A stretch of DNA of 64,000 nt. Origin: Carnegiea gigantea (lineage: Eukaryota; Streptophyta; Magnoliopsida; Caryophyllales; Cactaceae). The position numbers were made by a program, and so were the translations under genes. The DNA is taken from positions 321,001 through 385,000 of the forward strand of contig JAKOGI010000182.1 of the NCBI GenBank assembly GCA_029747015.1, read 5' to 3'. Below are positions 1 to 14,400 of the stretch, piece after piece (within the stretch, counting starts at the first letter, position 1; every line of letters begins with the position of its first letter). Below the pieces are notes generated by a model that saw only the letters and a list, made by a program, of their open reading frames with translations, was not told the origin of the DNA and made no database searches.

Positions 1-1116
1 TTTTTGTGGGAGGTGGGGTTCGGTCGTTTATTTTTCATTCATTGTGGGTTCGTTTTTTCTTTTTTTTTTATTGGCAATCAAATTGACTTGTTAGGTGTTG
101 TTATGGATTTATTAGAGGGTCTTTAATTAATTTGAGAGGTGTTTGATGAAAAATCAAGCAATATAGATGCATTGATTCAGAATTAGTTCTTTTAAGTTTC
201 TAGTGGTAGTTTTGATTGTGCTTAAAGTGGCAAAAATCTTTGGATTTTTTTAATTATCTTGTTGTAAACTAGCAGTTTCTTAGATTGTTTTAGCTATAAT
301 TATATTAGTGACTGTCATCTTACTTATGTCTTATGGCAATGATACTGAGTTTTATCCATCATTTAATTGAAAAAAAGAGTATGTTATTGTGTGTTAATCT
401 AAGTTGAACGCGTATTTTGGGATAACTTTCATCAAACAAAAGGACTAAATCTTTTTTTGACAAGCCACAAACATTTTTGACAAGCCACATGTGGATTAAA
501 TTACAAAAGTGAAAGTAGCAAAATTATTTACAGGATTGAGTATGTCCTTAGTTTTTGTGTTATTCTGTGACAGAATGTAACAAAGAATAAAGGCATGTAC
601 TATTGGGTCGATAAATTTATTTTAACAATTTTGTTTTCTCCATGTATAGAAATTATATCAATTATTCGGATACTAAACATTTTGGTTATGATTTCCTTCG
701 TTTTTAACTGCACGTTAATTGCTTATCAAAAAATAAATAAATAAATTTTCATAGGTTTCAAAAAACATCTACCTAAGCCTCTCGTAAGAGAATTAATCCA
801 CTCCTTAATTTTAGTTCTGATCTTTCATAAGTGGAACAAAATGCAAAACATCATGAATTAGAATTAGAAAACCACTCCATGTTGATCTTAATTTGGTACA
901 TTTCACTTATTCGGCCAAAAGTCATTGTAGCTTTCACTCATTGACCAAGATGTCCCTGCAATTAAGACTTTGATGGCTTTGTTCAATTTCATCTTATAAT
1001 TTTCCAACAGATTTTTTCGGCCAATTTTTGAAAGCTCCAATCAAATTCTTTTAGAGTTTTACTAAAAGTCTTAAAGCTCATATCCTCAATTTTTAACGCT
1101 GATTTACAAGTATGAA
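1..1116. other. AT-rich upstream flank, no gene seen
   Basis: No coding segment, RNA gene or clear repeat was found here. The DNA is AT-rich with scattered stop codons in all frames. It lies upstream of the MADS-box gene and could hold distal regulatory sequence, but nothing specific can be named. Confidence 0.5.
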
Positions 1117-1361
1117 AAACTTGTTCTTTTCGTTGAGAAATATGGATAGGTAAATGGGTGAAATTAATTGAGATTGGTAGAGTGGGTTAAAATAGATTGA
1201 AGTGAGTATGTTTTTATTAAAGTGGGTTGAAGTAGGTTGAAATTGATATATTTTTTTAATTGAAGTTCGTAAAGTGGGCTGTTATGGGTTAATGTGGATT
1301 GATATGGGCTGAAGTTGGTTAATGTTGGTAAATTTTGATTTACAATCAAAAGAATAGGGCC
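1117..1361. mobile_element. Tourist-like MITE (PIF/Harbinger type), copy 1
   Basis: The left end reads CTTGTTCTTTTCGTTG, and the right end in reverse complement reads GGCCCTATTCTTTTGATTG, so the ends are imperfect terminal inverted repeats. The interior is a degenerate minisatellite of GGGTTGAAGT-type units. This is the reverse complement of the CAACCCACTTCAA units in the copies at 27120-27526 and 60944-61300. The 3-bp target duplication is no longer clear. It sits about 0.9 kb upstream of the MADS-box start codon. Confidence 0.6.
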
Positions 1362-2297
1362 AAAGAGTCCATCTTTTTATTCGTAAATTCTTATTTTCCT
1401 ATCATTTCTCACTTCATCTTAATTTTTTCACTCTTTTTTAAAAATGCTACTCCATCCCTCTCCTTTCTATTATATCCCACTTTTTCAGAGTTCACACCAC
1501 ATTCCTATTTCCCATTCCAATCTTCCAATGCTAACATCACTAAGGCGGGTCTACAACCCTAATAATGTGGTGCAATTCGAACCACGAAAATTTTATTCTT
1601 TGTAAAAAGGAGACCATAAAAATGGAGGATAGATTTTAGGATAATTAAGATTGGTATATATGATAATCCGAATCTATAAATCTACGATTACCATATAATT
1701 TATACCAATTTCCTACAAAAAAATAACAAATCCAAAATTTCAGAGCTCGATCACTTGTACAACTTCAAAACTCGTTAATGTTGATGATTTAATTACAACT
1801 CTACGTAATTTATAGATTAAAAAAAGCCCTTCATATCTTTTGGAGAAGACTTAATTAAGTAGATCCGATGAAGAAAATATAAGTTATATAACCAACTTTT
1901 TAATCCTTTGCTTATTAAAAGGAAAAAACAAAAATAGAATATAATTCCACCCAATCTTCCCTTTTTTTTTTTTTTCTTTTTTGTTTTTGAAGTGGTGAGC
2001 TGAAGGCCTCTCTCCTTCCCCAGTACTATAGATAGAGAGATACAAGAAAACAGTACTTCCAAGGGTTTCCATTTTTCCTTACTCTTTCACCCTCTCTCAT
2101 TCTCTCTCTAGCCTGGTAAGTACTCAGAGAAGAAGAGCAAAACCACAATGGAAACCCAGTTCCATATTTAGTATAGATCTCATAATAATAAATTTATTAG
2201 GGCCTCTCTCTATTTTGGTTTGGTTTGGTTTGGTTTGTTTTTTTTTTTTGTCATATACAAATTAAAGGCAAGAAATTAAAAAAAAGAGAAATTAATT
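1362..2297 (+). promoter_or_regulatory. Proximal promoter and 5' leader of the MADS-box gene (inferred)
   Basis: No coding potential is visible. Near the gene there is a weak TATA-like stretch (about 2027-2033) followed by a CT-rich leader (2075-2111), as is common in plant 5' UTRs. A TTTGG pentanucleotide repeat lies at 2213-2238 and a T-run just before the start codon. A donor-like sequence (G/GTAAGTAC, GT at 2116-2117) could mark a leader intron, but no convincing acceptor pairs with it. The assignment as promoter is by position only. Confidence 0.4.
2213..2238 (+). repeat. (TTTGG)n microsatellite in the MADS-box leader
   Basis: Five successive TTTGG units end in a T-run about 45 bp before the MADS-box start codon. 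It lies in the probable 5' UTR. Confidence 0.8.
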
Positions 2298-2482
2298 ATG
2301 GGAAGAGGGAGAGTAGAGCTGAAGAGAATTGAGAACAAGATAAACAGGCAGGTGACCTTCGCAAAGAGAAGAAATGGTCTTCTTAAGAAGGCTTATGAGC
2401 TTTCTGTGCTTTGTGATGCTGAAGTTGCTCTCATCATCTTCTCCAACCGTGGCAAGCTCTATGAGTTCTGCAGTACCTCCAG
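2298..2482 (+). CDS. MADS-box gene exon 1 (MADS domain)
   Basis: 185 nt coding for the complete DNA-binding MADS domain up to Tyr-Glu-Phe-Cys-Ser-Thr-Ser. It ends in phase 2 at a GTATAT donor at 2483. The ATG follows an A-rich context (AATTATGGG). Confidence 0.95.
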
Positions 2483-5400
2483 GTATATAAATATTGCTAC
2501 CTTTTTTTTTTTTTTTTTTTTTTACATGTTGAATTTATGAGTGAAAAATTAATATTCACTTGGGCATGATTAATTTTTAAGAATTTCTGTGACCTATTAT
2601 TTATACTCATCTGGGTTTTTTTTTTGGTTTTTTTGGTAGTTTCCTTTTCATGTTGTGGATTGATTAATATATGGGTCAAAAATCAGATCACCTTATTCCC
2701 CCCCCCGCCCAAAAAAAAAATCAGCTCAGATCATCTTAAAACTCTTTTCTTGCTCTATGAGTTTTCTTTTTTTTTTTTTTGAGTCCTCTCACTTGATCTC
2801 GTTTTGTGATGTTATTGATTCAGGAGATCTGGGCTTAAACTCTGGGGAGAAACGTTTCCCTTTTTTTTTGTGTCATTGATGCACGATTTTATGATTTATT
2901 GAGTTAATTAAACTTTATCACTGCCGAAATCAAAATTGTTTTGTTCTTTTTCAAGGAGAAGAACCCCCATTTATGTGTAAGAATGGGGGAAATTTCCGAA
3001 TTTATGATTTTCCCTAGTTATTTGGGAATAAATCATAATTTCTATCTATTTTTTTAAAAGGAAAAAAGTCAATATATATTTTTGTTCATTAATTAATTTA
3101 TGAAATGTCCATCCCTACAAGTCATAATTTCATGCATATATCTTGATCCAAGTCATATGTTAATTACTAGTTCTATCTACTTTAATTTCTAGTACTAGTA
3201 CTATACTCTCTTTCTCTTTCCACCTGCACTAAAAATAAGGTTAATTTGAAGATTTCTTTAAATTGTTTTTGATAATTGAGATTAAGGTCCACAGATCTAT
3301 ATTAAGAACAACCTTGGACCTATATGTTTTGAACAACTCTGTAAGTTTAGTCTAATAAACCTCTAAAAGTAATGAGGATCATGTTTTTAACCGTTTGATT
3401 ATAGTCTTCATTTATCCTTTAGTCAATACGTACAATTTTTGTGTTTATCTTTGGTGCAATTTCTTGCTGCCATGTCTTATCCATCTGATCAAAGGGTACT
3501 GCCTTGAGGTAAGACTTCATTGTTTTATGGCTTTGAAAACTTGAGGGTTTTTTTTTTTTTTTTTTTGGGGGGGGGGGACTGCAATTTTAACTTGAGTTTC
3601 TACTAAAATGCCTTTACAAATTAAATTAAAGTGATTCATGTCTTTGAAATTATTCAGACAAATTAAATTAAAGGGTATCCTTAATTTGTCCTATTAGATT
3701 CATCCTTGATCACATAATATATTGGATTGTGGTGTTGGATAGTCCAAGCATAATGTTTAGCTTTCTTTGTACAAGGTTTCATATGCGAAGAAACAAGATA
3801 AATCCTAGTGCATCTTTGGATATATAGGAACATATTGCTAAGTTGCATTATAAACTTAAAGATAATCAATTTTAAGCCATAATTTAGGAAAATCCCCTCT
3901 TCACAAAATCCTAAGACTCATATCTCCTCATTCGGATGCTACTCAACTTCAAACAATATGGAAATGCGATCTTATAAATGTTCAGAAGGATCTACATATA
4001 ACATTTCCTTGCTCTAGATGTGAAACGTTTGCCCATTTAGCTGTACTCTCGTATATGAGGGGTTGTTAGTTTGTATTTAGTATCTTGGTGATTGTTTTTT
4101 CCTTTGGGGAGGGGGGGGGGGGGTTGTGCCTTTAGCATCGTCTCTTGTAGGTTGAAAGTGTATAGTGTTGCCTCATTTGACAGCTACACAATGAAGTTGA
4201 GCGCATAGGATTGAATGAAATTTGAGCGCATAATGGGATCACGTAGGAGGACAAGATGCATTTGGGATTACCCTAGGTTTATCAGAGGGTGGTGGTCGGT
4301 AAAGATGAGGCCTTTAGTTCCTATGGTTGTTAAGGTACCTTAGGAAGCTAAGTGTAGAGAGGAAAAGGAGTAATCTAAATAAAAGTCATGGACATGATCT
4401 AGATCCGATCATTATATTTTACCCTACAGGGTGTGCTCGTGATGTATTTGGACTTTAGTTTTGGGATATTATGAGACGATCTATTTTATTTCTAGGGAAG
4501 TGTCTTAGTTGCATTCTAATCTAATTAATTAAAGTAACCAAATGCCTTCTCTCTTGATCTGATCGCTTTCTAATCACTTTATCTCCTCTCTACTTGGCTC
4601 ATAGCATTCTAATCTAATTAGTGAGAGATTCCCCATACTCTTCCATCGTTTACAATATGTACCCCCGTTCATATATTGTTCATGACACAATAACGGAGTC
4701 ATTTGTGTGTAATTTTTTATGCATATGAACAATTTAGAGATGAAAACACATCGAAAAATATGATATAGACTATAGTTCATCAGAGGGACAATTGATAAAG
4801 AATTGTGATGGTCATGGCATAAACGGTTAAATTCCCAATCCTTTTCTCGCAGACATTCATATGGTAGGCTTTATTTTTGTTTTATTCTTGTGGCTCACAC
4901 ACAACAATAACAACTTTTAATATAGATCTCGTTTTAGTGAGATCTTGAGAGATTTCTGCAGACATTTCGGCTGATATAGAGATTAATTTTAAGAGATCCA
5001 CATAAATTTACAATTTTTCTTTAAATTGGATAGGCGAAAGGTAATATACCTTAGACAGGCAACGTTGGGATGCTAATAACTTTGTTGAGAGGTGTATACT
5101 CCTCGCATTCAAAAATACGGCAAATGCAAGATGGGAAAAAGCCATTACCACACATAATATTTTTCTACAATTCAGCAACCAAAGGAATGCCATAAGTTAG
5201 CTACCTATGGCCTGCAACCTTAATCCTAGATCTTCATGGACTCTTATCCTGAGCCATGTCTGACATTAGTCGTAAATATTTCAAATTATGCTTTATCATC
5301 TCGTTTTAACTTTTCTTAGGCCGATCTATGTCTCTCCTACATTTCGGAAGGTTAATCCTCTTATATCTTCTTACAACTGGATCCATACTTCTCTTCAGTA

Positions 5401-8400
5401 GTTGACCAAATCATCTCTCTTATCTTATTATTTATGAAGGTCACTTTAACTTTGTTTCTAATCCCCGTTCTAATTCTATCCAATTTTGTATAGCTTCACA
5501 TCCACTGAATTATCCTATTCTCTGCTGCCAACAACTTCTGGATAGAGGTCCTTTTCACTGTCTAGCACTTAGAGCCATACAATAATGCTGGTCTAACTAC
5601 CATGAGTACTACACTTTGTGTTGCTTAGGCATTTTAGAATATCTCCACCGAATTATCCTATTCTCTGCTACGAACAACTTCTGGACCAAGGTCCTATTTA
5701 CTAGCCAATACTTATAACTATACAACAATATTGGTCTAATAACCATGATAATTTCTGAACAAACAAATACTACACTTCGCATTGCTTAGGCACTTTAGAA
5801 TATCCCCTTTGAAAATGACCTCATAATGGTGGTCTTGCATATCCATCAATTTTAAAAGACACAAATGCCAAAGATGTTAAGCTTTCAAGGTAACCCACAT
5901 CGACATGAAATCTCCTAATGAACCCCTAAAATGTCTATGAACCAAATGACGTACATAATTATGCATGAACGACCCAAAATATAAAAGGCCTTGACACTGA
6001 AACGATACTATGGAAATTATCATAAACAAGATTTCAAATCATACAGCTCACCTCAAAATCTAATAAGCAACCAAAAAAATATGCAAATCCTTTGATGAGG
6101 CATGACTTAAATTGAAGAATCAAAACTATGATCAAGTAAAGACGATGAATGTAATGATAATAATGCATCATTATATGCGGCGATATGATAAGATGAAGTA
6201 GTTAACACATGTTGGAGAGGTGGAGAAGGGAGGAGGTGGAAGGTTGTGTACTTTAAAATGTAAGTTGGGGAGAAGAGAAGGAACTGCATAAGAAGTCGCA
6301 ATATTACAATACTAAAAGCTGAGAAGTTTAATTACATGAGCTCAATTATCTAAGGCAAAGAGGTTATTGATGAGGATATTACTCTTTGTATAAGGGTGGG
6401 ATGGGAAACATGGAGAAATGCATTGCTATGTTGTTTGATAAGAAGATCCGATACGGTTGAAGGGTAGAGTTCACCATATGATAGTTAAAATAACCTTATT
6501 GTATGACTTGAATCATTTGGCAATCAAGAAGACTCAAATTCAAAGGCTAGCTGTTGCAGAGATGACGATTTGGTAGATTTGTGTTCCTTAGTAGATCAGA
6601 TAGCATCAAGAATAAAATGATTAAAGGAATTATAGGAGTGACAACAATAGGGGTTAAAAGATTGAGATGTTGTGGATATATATCGGGAGAAGAAGCATAG
6701 ATGGAACTCTATGGAGGTGTAAGAGAATGGACCCTGTGGATCAGAGTATAGCTAGGGGAGAGGTACACGAAAATTATACAAGAGCTCCAATGAGATGATT
6801 AAACAAGATATGTCACATTCGTGATATATAGAGGACATGACCTAAGATAGAGGTCTAGCTAGGTTAAGGGGCTATAGGGAGTTTAGACACCCAGACCTTC
6901 ACCTTTCTTTTTTTGACCTTTAAACACTCAGCTATGTTGATGTTGTTGAAATTACAAGTGTGGTGTTACTAGTTTTGCTTATTTTCTGGTGCAATTAGTT
7001 TTGAGTGGAAAAGACCAACCTCTATATGAACATGCATTTCAGGTTTCATTGCAAGATGTGGAAGGAATGTACAGCAAAAACAACTCAAATGGTTATAAGA
7101 TATTCGATGTGGGGCGTGTAACAAAGCATATATCATACTCCTAAGAATATATACTCCCACAAGTCACGTCAACACCACATATTAAAAATTGTCTATATGA
7201 TAAATACACACTGAAAAAATACATATACTTAGCAAGTAGGAGCACACATTCCTAAGTATATAATATACAGTACTGGTGGTGTAATTACTCATTTTCGCTT
7301 ACTCCACTTGTTTCATGGGAATCAGGCATGGATCCAATACAAGTATCCGTATAAAGGACCGTATATTTTGTTCACGTTATATACATATAAAGTGCATGTT
7401 GTCAATTTACTTCAAGACAGTGGGAGTAAATAATAATTAGCTGATAAATTTTGCTTTAATTCAAAAACTAGAAATCAGTTGGAAAAAAGAACGCAAACTA
7501 TATAATTTGGCGTTTTCCATTCCTCATAGAAGTGGAGTTGTTGATGACGCAATCTTCTGGAACTGCTTTAGTCTCCTGTCTTTCTGCTGTCTTTTCCCAG
7601 CCTTATCAACTTAATTGCTTCCTTTACTCTTTCCCTCGTACTCTGCTGTTGCCTTCTTAGTAAGGAAAGTTGTTAGTTGTACATATGATGTCCTTGACCA
7701 TTTCCGCGTACCAAAAAGCATCAAACAGGAATGATGGAGAAAGGGTCAGTCTCCTCTTCGGTAAACATATCTAACACATCAAACTGTATTAGATTCTTAG
7801 GGCACTTAACTGATAGGCTATTGTTTATTAGCACTGTTGCAAAGTTTCTTTTGATGGTGATTGGTGTAGGATTTGCTTTGCATCACCGTATTTTCTGTTG
7901 TTTCCTATATTTGCAAGCTTAACCTATAGTTTGTCCATTTTCTTAATTACTTCGTCTGTTTCATATTCATTATCAAAAACATTGTTTTTCTTTAGTTCCA
8001 TAGTATTGAAAAGTTGATTTTTTCAAAAAATCATCAATGTTTTTCTTAATGAAAAAAATGAGAACTTTATTAAAGTGTAAGGGCACATAACTGTGCAAGT
8101 GCAATAGTTACATCACCAAAAAATGCAGCCACAAACCTTGACCCACCTTCTAGGAAGGGCTGCAAAGGACATGCACCCGACTTTTGCCTAACAGACTATA
8201 TGTCCTATCCATTCCCCATTAGCAATCGAAATCGGCTTTCTAGTAAGCATTTTGATTATAGTTGTTAGCTCAAACTTAGCTTTATGGCTAATCACAGACA
8301 CATGCTGAACTCTGCTCCCAAAACTATGTTACATCGCTCCCTTTAAATATGGCAGATGACACCTGCAAAGATTGCACAAACCACCTATGTTTTAATCTTT

Positions 8401-11400
8401 GATCCCCTGAGTCTAAGTAGTGTATCAATCCGTAATCCCCAGGAGTTGACAACCCTATTCATTGACACATCGATTGAGGACTTGCTGACCGAAGAAACAT
8501 TGAAAGAATAGGTACAAGGTGTTGGATTCCTTCCTTGATTGGTAGGAATTCTTAGAACTAAAAACAATAAAAAGGAGAGAGGAGGGGGGGGGGAGAGAGA
8601 GAAATAAAGACGTGAAAAATGAAACGGAGGAAACATTCAAAACTTATTTTCTGAAATTAAGCAGTGTGATGTCTTTCCTTAGAAATAAATTTTTCCATGG
8701 TAGACATTTCTCTGAAATCCTATAAATAGAGGCAACACTTGCCTTTACAAGTAACAAGAACAAAAAACAAAACAACAATACAACCAAGTGAGAAACATTT
8801 GAGAGGAAGCCACCGTGAATTGGAGAGGGTGTTCAACCAAAATTAGATGAGAGTTATCTTTTGTATACTATCTAAGTGGTGAAGCATTGAGGGTATATCC
8901 TCTAAATTGTCTAGATGAGTTACATTTGTAATCCTACTATAAAATAGTGGAAGTATTTTTGGAATGATGGTCCCGTGATTTTTGCCTTCGTTTTTGGAAA
9001 TTTTCCACTTAAAAATTCGTGTGTTTCCTTCTATGACATTTATTTATTTTTAAATTGCGTATCTTAATTGCACAAAGAAGGAAAAAGGTTAGCTTTCGCA
9101 TTAGTAATCCGCCTTTTTTTCAATAGTGGTGTCAGAGCTAAGTTGAGCAACCGTATTTTTGTGTAATCAAGATAGGGAGTGTTATCACTTACGATGGTAA
9201 CATGATTAAACTTACTGCAGATAATTACTCCTATTTGGAGGTCATGATAGAGGACCATCTAATTTGCAAAGACTTTGCTAGCCTATTTGAATAAAAATAT
9301 TCCAAAAGGTAAAAATGAAAACGAATGAAAGTTGTTAAATTACAAGCAGTTGCAATAATTTGAAAATACATAGGTAGAAGTTTGTTTGAGCATGTGTCCA
9401 ATTTTGACGATGCGTACGAACTTTGGACAAAATTTCAGTCCTTAATCCAAAAGAAAATGCTGCGCAACAAAGCGCTGCTCGTAAGATGATTGATGAAGTT
9501 CTAGTATAGTGACAAACAAATTATGATTGAGCATTTGGAAAATTTCAAGGGGGTTATAAATCAACAGCCAAGATCGAGATGAAACTTGATGACGGTTGCA
9601 CGCATCACTTCTTCTCAGTTCATGACCCGCGAGTTGGGACACATTGATAGTTACATTGAGTAACTTTGCCCTAGCGGAAAAACTCACTATAGATGCTCTG
9701 ACAGACAGTCTCTTAAATGAAGAAGCAAGGCAAAAAGAAAGAAGCATTTCAATACAATATGAAACCAATGTTGTTGACAACTGTGGTAGAAATGAGAACC
9801 ATGGGAGAAATAAAGAACGTGATAAGTCTAGGGGAGATCTAAATCTTGCCCTAAACTAGTTTGTTATTATTATGGCAAGTCAGGTCACAAGAAATCTGAT
9901 TGTCGATATTACAATAGAGATCAGAGGACTGAAAAAGTTTAGCCATATCAAATTGAGCAGTAGAAAATAGATAAAGTGTTACTGCTGTAACAGCAAAAGA
10001 TGACAATGATATGTTCCTTATTGGAGAAGAAAATTATCTTAATCTAGCATATGATGATTATTCATAGATTGTTGACTCAGGTACTGCTTTCTATGTCACT
10101 CCACATGAACTTTTTTTTCTCATCTTACTAAAGCGGTGATTTTGGCAAGGTAAAGATGGAAGATCAAGTTTCGAGCAAAATCATTGGTATTGGTGACATT
10201 ATATCCAAGTATCCAACACAGGATGCAAGCTTATATTAAAAGATGTGAGGCATGTTTCATACATATGCCTCAATCTTATATCGGTAGGAAAACTTGATGA
10301 CGCTAGTTTAGTTAATCACTTTGGTGGTGGAATGTGAAAGCTCACCAAAGGAAGTCTAATCATTGCCAGAGGAAAGAAAGAAGGTTCCTTTTGCTTTATG
10401 CAAGGAAAATTGTGTAAGGGGAGGTTAATGTTGCCTATGACAACTCAAATTTGGAGTTATGGTACAAAAGACTCGGACACATGAGTGAAAAAGGGTTGCA
10501 AATCCTTACTAGAACATACCTCCTTCCCAACATAAAATGCAAATCACTTGAGCCTTGTATAGATTGTTTGGCTGGCAAATAACATAGGGTGGCATTTCAT
10601 AAAAATGCCAGACCAACCAGAAGAATAACGCATGCTTGATTTGGTTCATAGTGACGTATGCTCTATGACTGGAAAGTCACTTGGCGGAGCATTATACTTT
10701 GTTACTTTTATTAATGACCACTCAAGAAAGGTTTGGGTCTCTTTGTTGAAAACAAAAGACCAGGTACTTGAAGCATTCAAGGAGTTTCACGCTAAGGTGG
10801 CGTGAAACTGGAAAAAAATTAAAAAGCATTCGAGTAGATAATGGTGGAAAATACCATGGTCCCTTTAAATCATATTAGAAGGTACATGGGATCAAGTTGG
10901 AGAAAAGTCATCAAAGATGCCTCAGCTAAATGGCTTAGTTTAGAGAATGAATCGGACTATTAAAGAAAGAGTCCGTTGCATGCTTTCTCATGCTAAACTC
11001 CCTAAATCCTTTTGGGTGGAGGTTGTGAAGACTGTCGTTGACATCATTGACTTTTCACCATTAGTTGCTTTGGATGGTTCTATCCCATAGGAAATTTGAT
11101 CAAAAAAGGTGTCATACAGCTACCTGAAAGTGTTTAGCTGCCGAGCATTTGTCCATATTTCTAAAGACGAGTGAGCCAAACTTGATTCGAATACAAAAGA
11201 GTGTATTTATCTCGTATCAATGAGAGATGAGTTTGGCTACCGACTTTGGGATTCTGTAAATAGAAGAATCACAAGAAGTTAAGATGTCGTATTCTTTAAG
11301 GGCTGAACCATGGAAGATTTTTTTAAAAAAAGCCTAGACACAAAGTTGTTGGAGATTCTGATACTGGTTCATCCCCCATGGTTTGTGATAATGCAAGAGA

Positions 11401-14400
11401 GCACACAACTGAAAACAATAATGAGACTAGTACAAATGACGATCCCGCCTCTTCCTCCAACGATGAAAGATCTCAAGAAGAGCCTCAGTTGAGGCAATCT
11501 AGTAAAGAAAGAAGACCATGCATCAGATATAACCCAGAAGAATATGTAACTCTCATAGATGAGGGAGAGCCTCAGAGTTACGAAGAAGCAATAGTTGATA
11601 GCCATCAGGCAGAATGGGTGAAACCCATGCAAGAAGAAATGAAATCCTTGCATGAGAATCATACATATAATCTAAAGGAATTGCCCAAGGGAAGAAAGGT
11701 CTTGAGAAACAAATGGGTGTACAGATTCAAGAATAAGAAAAATAATCCAAGACCGAGGTATAAAACTCGTCTCGTAGTGAAAGTTTCAATCAGAAGAAAG
11801 GGATAGATTTTGAAGAGATATTCTCTCCTACTGTGAAAATGTCTTAAACTAGAGGAGGAAATATATATGGAGCAACCTGAAGGGTTTGAAGTTGTAGGCA
11901 AAGAAAATTTGGTGTGCCAAGTTCAGAAGAGCCTCTATGGTCTTAAACAAGCTCCTAGGCAATTGTATAAGAAATTTGATTCTTCCATGGCTAAGCATAA
12001 TTTCAAGAAGACACTCGCTTATCATTGTGTCTTCATAAAGAAATACGCTGGTAGTGATTTCGTCATATTGTTGCTTTATATTGATGATATGTTAATAGTT
12101 GGCCATGATCCAAAGAAAATTTCTGCTTTAAAGAAGGCATTCAGTAAATCATTTGCAATGACGAATTTGCGATCAGCAAAGAAGATCTTTTTGGACGAGA
12201 ATAACTCGAGATAGATGAAAGAAGATATTATGGTTATCCCAAGAGAATTATGTTGAAAAATTGTTAGAAAAATTTAACAGACATAAAGCCAAACCTGTTA
12301 ACACACCACTTACTGGACATTTCTAGCTAAGTACGAAGCAAAGTCCAACAGGTGAGAAAGATGAAGTAGAAATGAAGAATGTTCCTTATTCATTTGTTGT
12401 TGGCATCCTAATGTATGCTATGATATGTACTGCACCTATTTGCTTATGCCGTGGGTGTCGTAAGTAGTTTCTTAACTAATCTAGGAAAAGAACATTGGAC
12501 AACAGTAAAATGGATATTGAGATATCTCAGGGGCACAACCAAGAAATATTTATACTTTGGTCAAGAAAACCCCGTGTTAATGGGCTACACAGATGCTGAC
12601 CTAGCTGGTGATATCCATTCTCCGAAATTAACTTTTGGGTATTTGACTACTTTTGCCAAGGGAGCATTGTCTTGGCAATCTAAAGTCCAAAAATACATTA
12701 CCCAGTCAACCACCGAGTCTGAATATGTTGCAGCTACTGAAGCATGTAAGGAGACTATATGGATGAGAAATTTCCTACTCGAATTAGGTTACGACCAAGA
12801 TAAATATGCATTGCGATGTAATAACCAAAGTATTATACATTCAGCTAAGAACTCTACTTTCCACTGCCGTTCGAGATATACTGATGTTCGCTATCATTGG
12901 ATTTAGGAAATGTTAGAAAATAAGCTCCTACAACTTGAAAAATCCACACTGATGAAAATTAGTCAGACATGACGACCAAGGTACACTCGACCAAGAAATC
13001 TGGAAACTATTGCAAAAGTGACGGTGTAATGTCCCTCAATTAAGTCAGGAAGGGGGAGATTTGTTGGATTCGTTCCTGACTTGGTAGGTGTTTTTAGAAC
13101 TAAAAACAATAAAAAGGAGAGAGGTGGGTAGAGAGAGAGAAAGAAAGAGAAAGATAGAGAAATAAAGACATGAAAAAAGAAACAGAGGAAACATTCAAAA
13201 CCTATTTTCTGAAATTAAGCAGCGTGATACATTTCCTTAGAAACAAATTTTTCCATGGTAAACATTTCTCTAAAATCCTATAAATAAAGGCAATCGAGAA
13301 TTGGTGAGGGTGTTCCACCAAAATTATGTGAAAATTATCTTTTTATATATCATTGAAGTGGGTTAGACTTTGAAAATATACCTTTTAAATTGTCTGGAGG
13401 AGTTGCATTTGTAATCCTACTATAAAATAGTGGAAGTATTTTTGGACTGATAGTCCCATAGTTTTACCTTCGATTTGGAGAGTTTTTCACACAAAAATTC
13501 ATGTGTCTCCATCTAAAATATTTATTTATTTTTGAATTGCCTATCTCAATTGCATAAAGAGGGAAAAGAGTTAACTTTGACATTATAGTAACCTGCCTTT
13601 TCCCAACACTAGGGTACCTAGTTCCCCAAGCCTAGCTCTTGTTAAGAGTCTGTCCTGAAGTAAGAGCCAAAAGATGTAATTGTGCTTAGGGACTGATATT
13701 TGGAATCACGCTAATCTCCAGTGCCTGAAGACAGGCATCTGCCCTTGGAGCCAATCATAACTAGACTTGATATATACTATAAACACCATTAGCTGTGTGT
13801 GTCCAAATCCCTTCCTCATATCCGGCTCTAAATAGCTCTTTGAGTTCATGCAATATATTCTAATACCAATATGAGCCAGCAGAAGGAGTACAATCCTAGA
13901 AATAAATGTTTCGTAAATAAACTTCATGTACCCACTTTACTCACAAGGTGTCTGTTTTTGAAGATACAACCCAAATTAAGTTGCCTATGACAACCATATT
14001 TCAAAGTGAGCAGTTCTTTTTGTTAAGGCTATCTCCTTTTCTGCTGCGACAGAGCTTCTCCCAAACTACCAAAGCAAAAGCCGTTTTCTCACCATCTTCC
14101 CAAAGAAATTTCCTATAAATCTGTTCCACTCGTTTGATGTTGGGGAAACTCAATGATGAACCCAAATTCAAGTAGAAGCAAATTAACCAATTCCCCTCTT
14201 ATGTTGTAAAATGACAATCAACTAACACCAAAAGTATTGAACCAGCCAAGAATCAAAAATAACAAATGATAAAAAGACCCAAGAATTTACGGGGAAAACC
14301 CTAATGTGGGGAAAAACCACGGGACTGTTAACAAACGGTACCAAAACTTCCACTAATCAACAAAGAACTAAGTGGGTATAGCCAAAGTTCATCTCTAGAT

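Larger units (their letters stand above)
8520..13608 (+). mobile_element. Ty1/copia LTR retrotransposon, decayed (element 1)
   Basis: The structure is complete: 5' LTR 8520-9123, tRNA-Met primer site at 9127, interrupted gag-pol, purine tract GGAAGGGGGAGAT at 13048-13060, and 3' LTR 13062-13608. The LTRs begin TGTTGGATTC. The flanking 5-bp target sites are CAAGG (8515-8519) and CTAGG (13609-13613), with one mismatch, as expected for an old insertion. Domain order is gag, protease, integrase, reverse transcriptase, RNase H, which is the copia order. Many stops and frameshifts make it non-autonomous. It has the same orientation as the host MADS-box gene. Confidence 0.88.

Noticed and set aside
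2116..2297. Possible 5' UTR intron in the MADS-box gene
   Set aside because: The donor-like GTAAGT is good, but no acceptor with a convincing polypyrimidine tract precedes the start codon. It is mentioned only in the promoter entry.
9442..9780. 112-codon - strand open stretch in copia element 1
   Set aside because: It is the antisense shadow of the gag region of a + strand retrotransposon.
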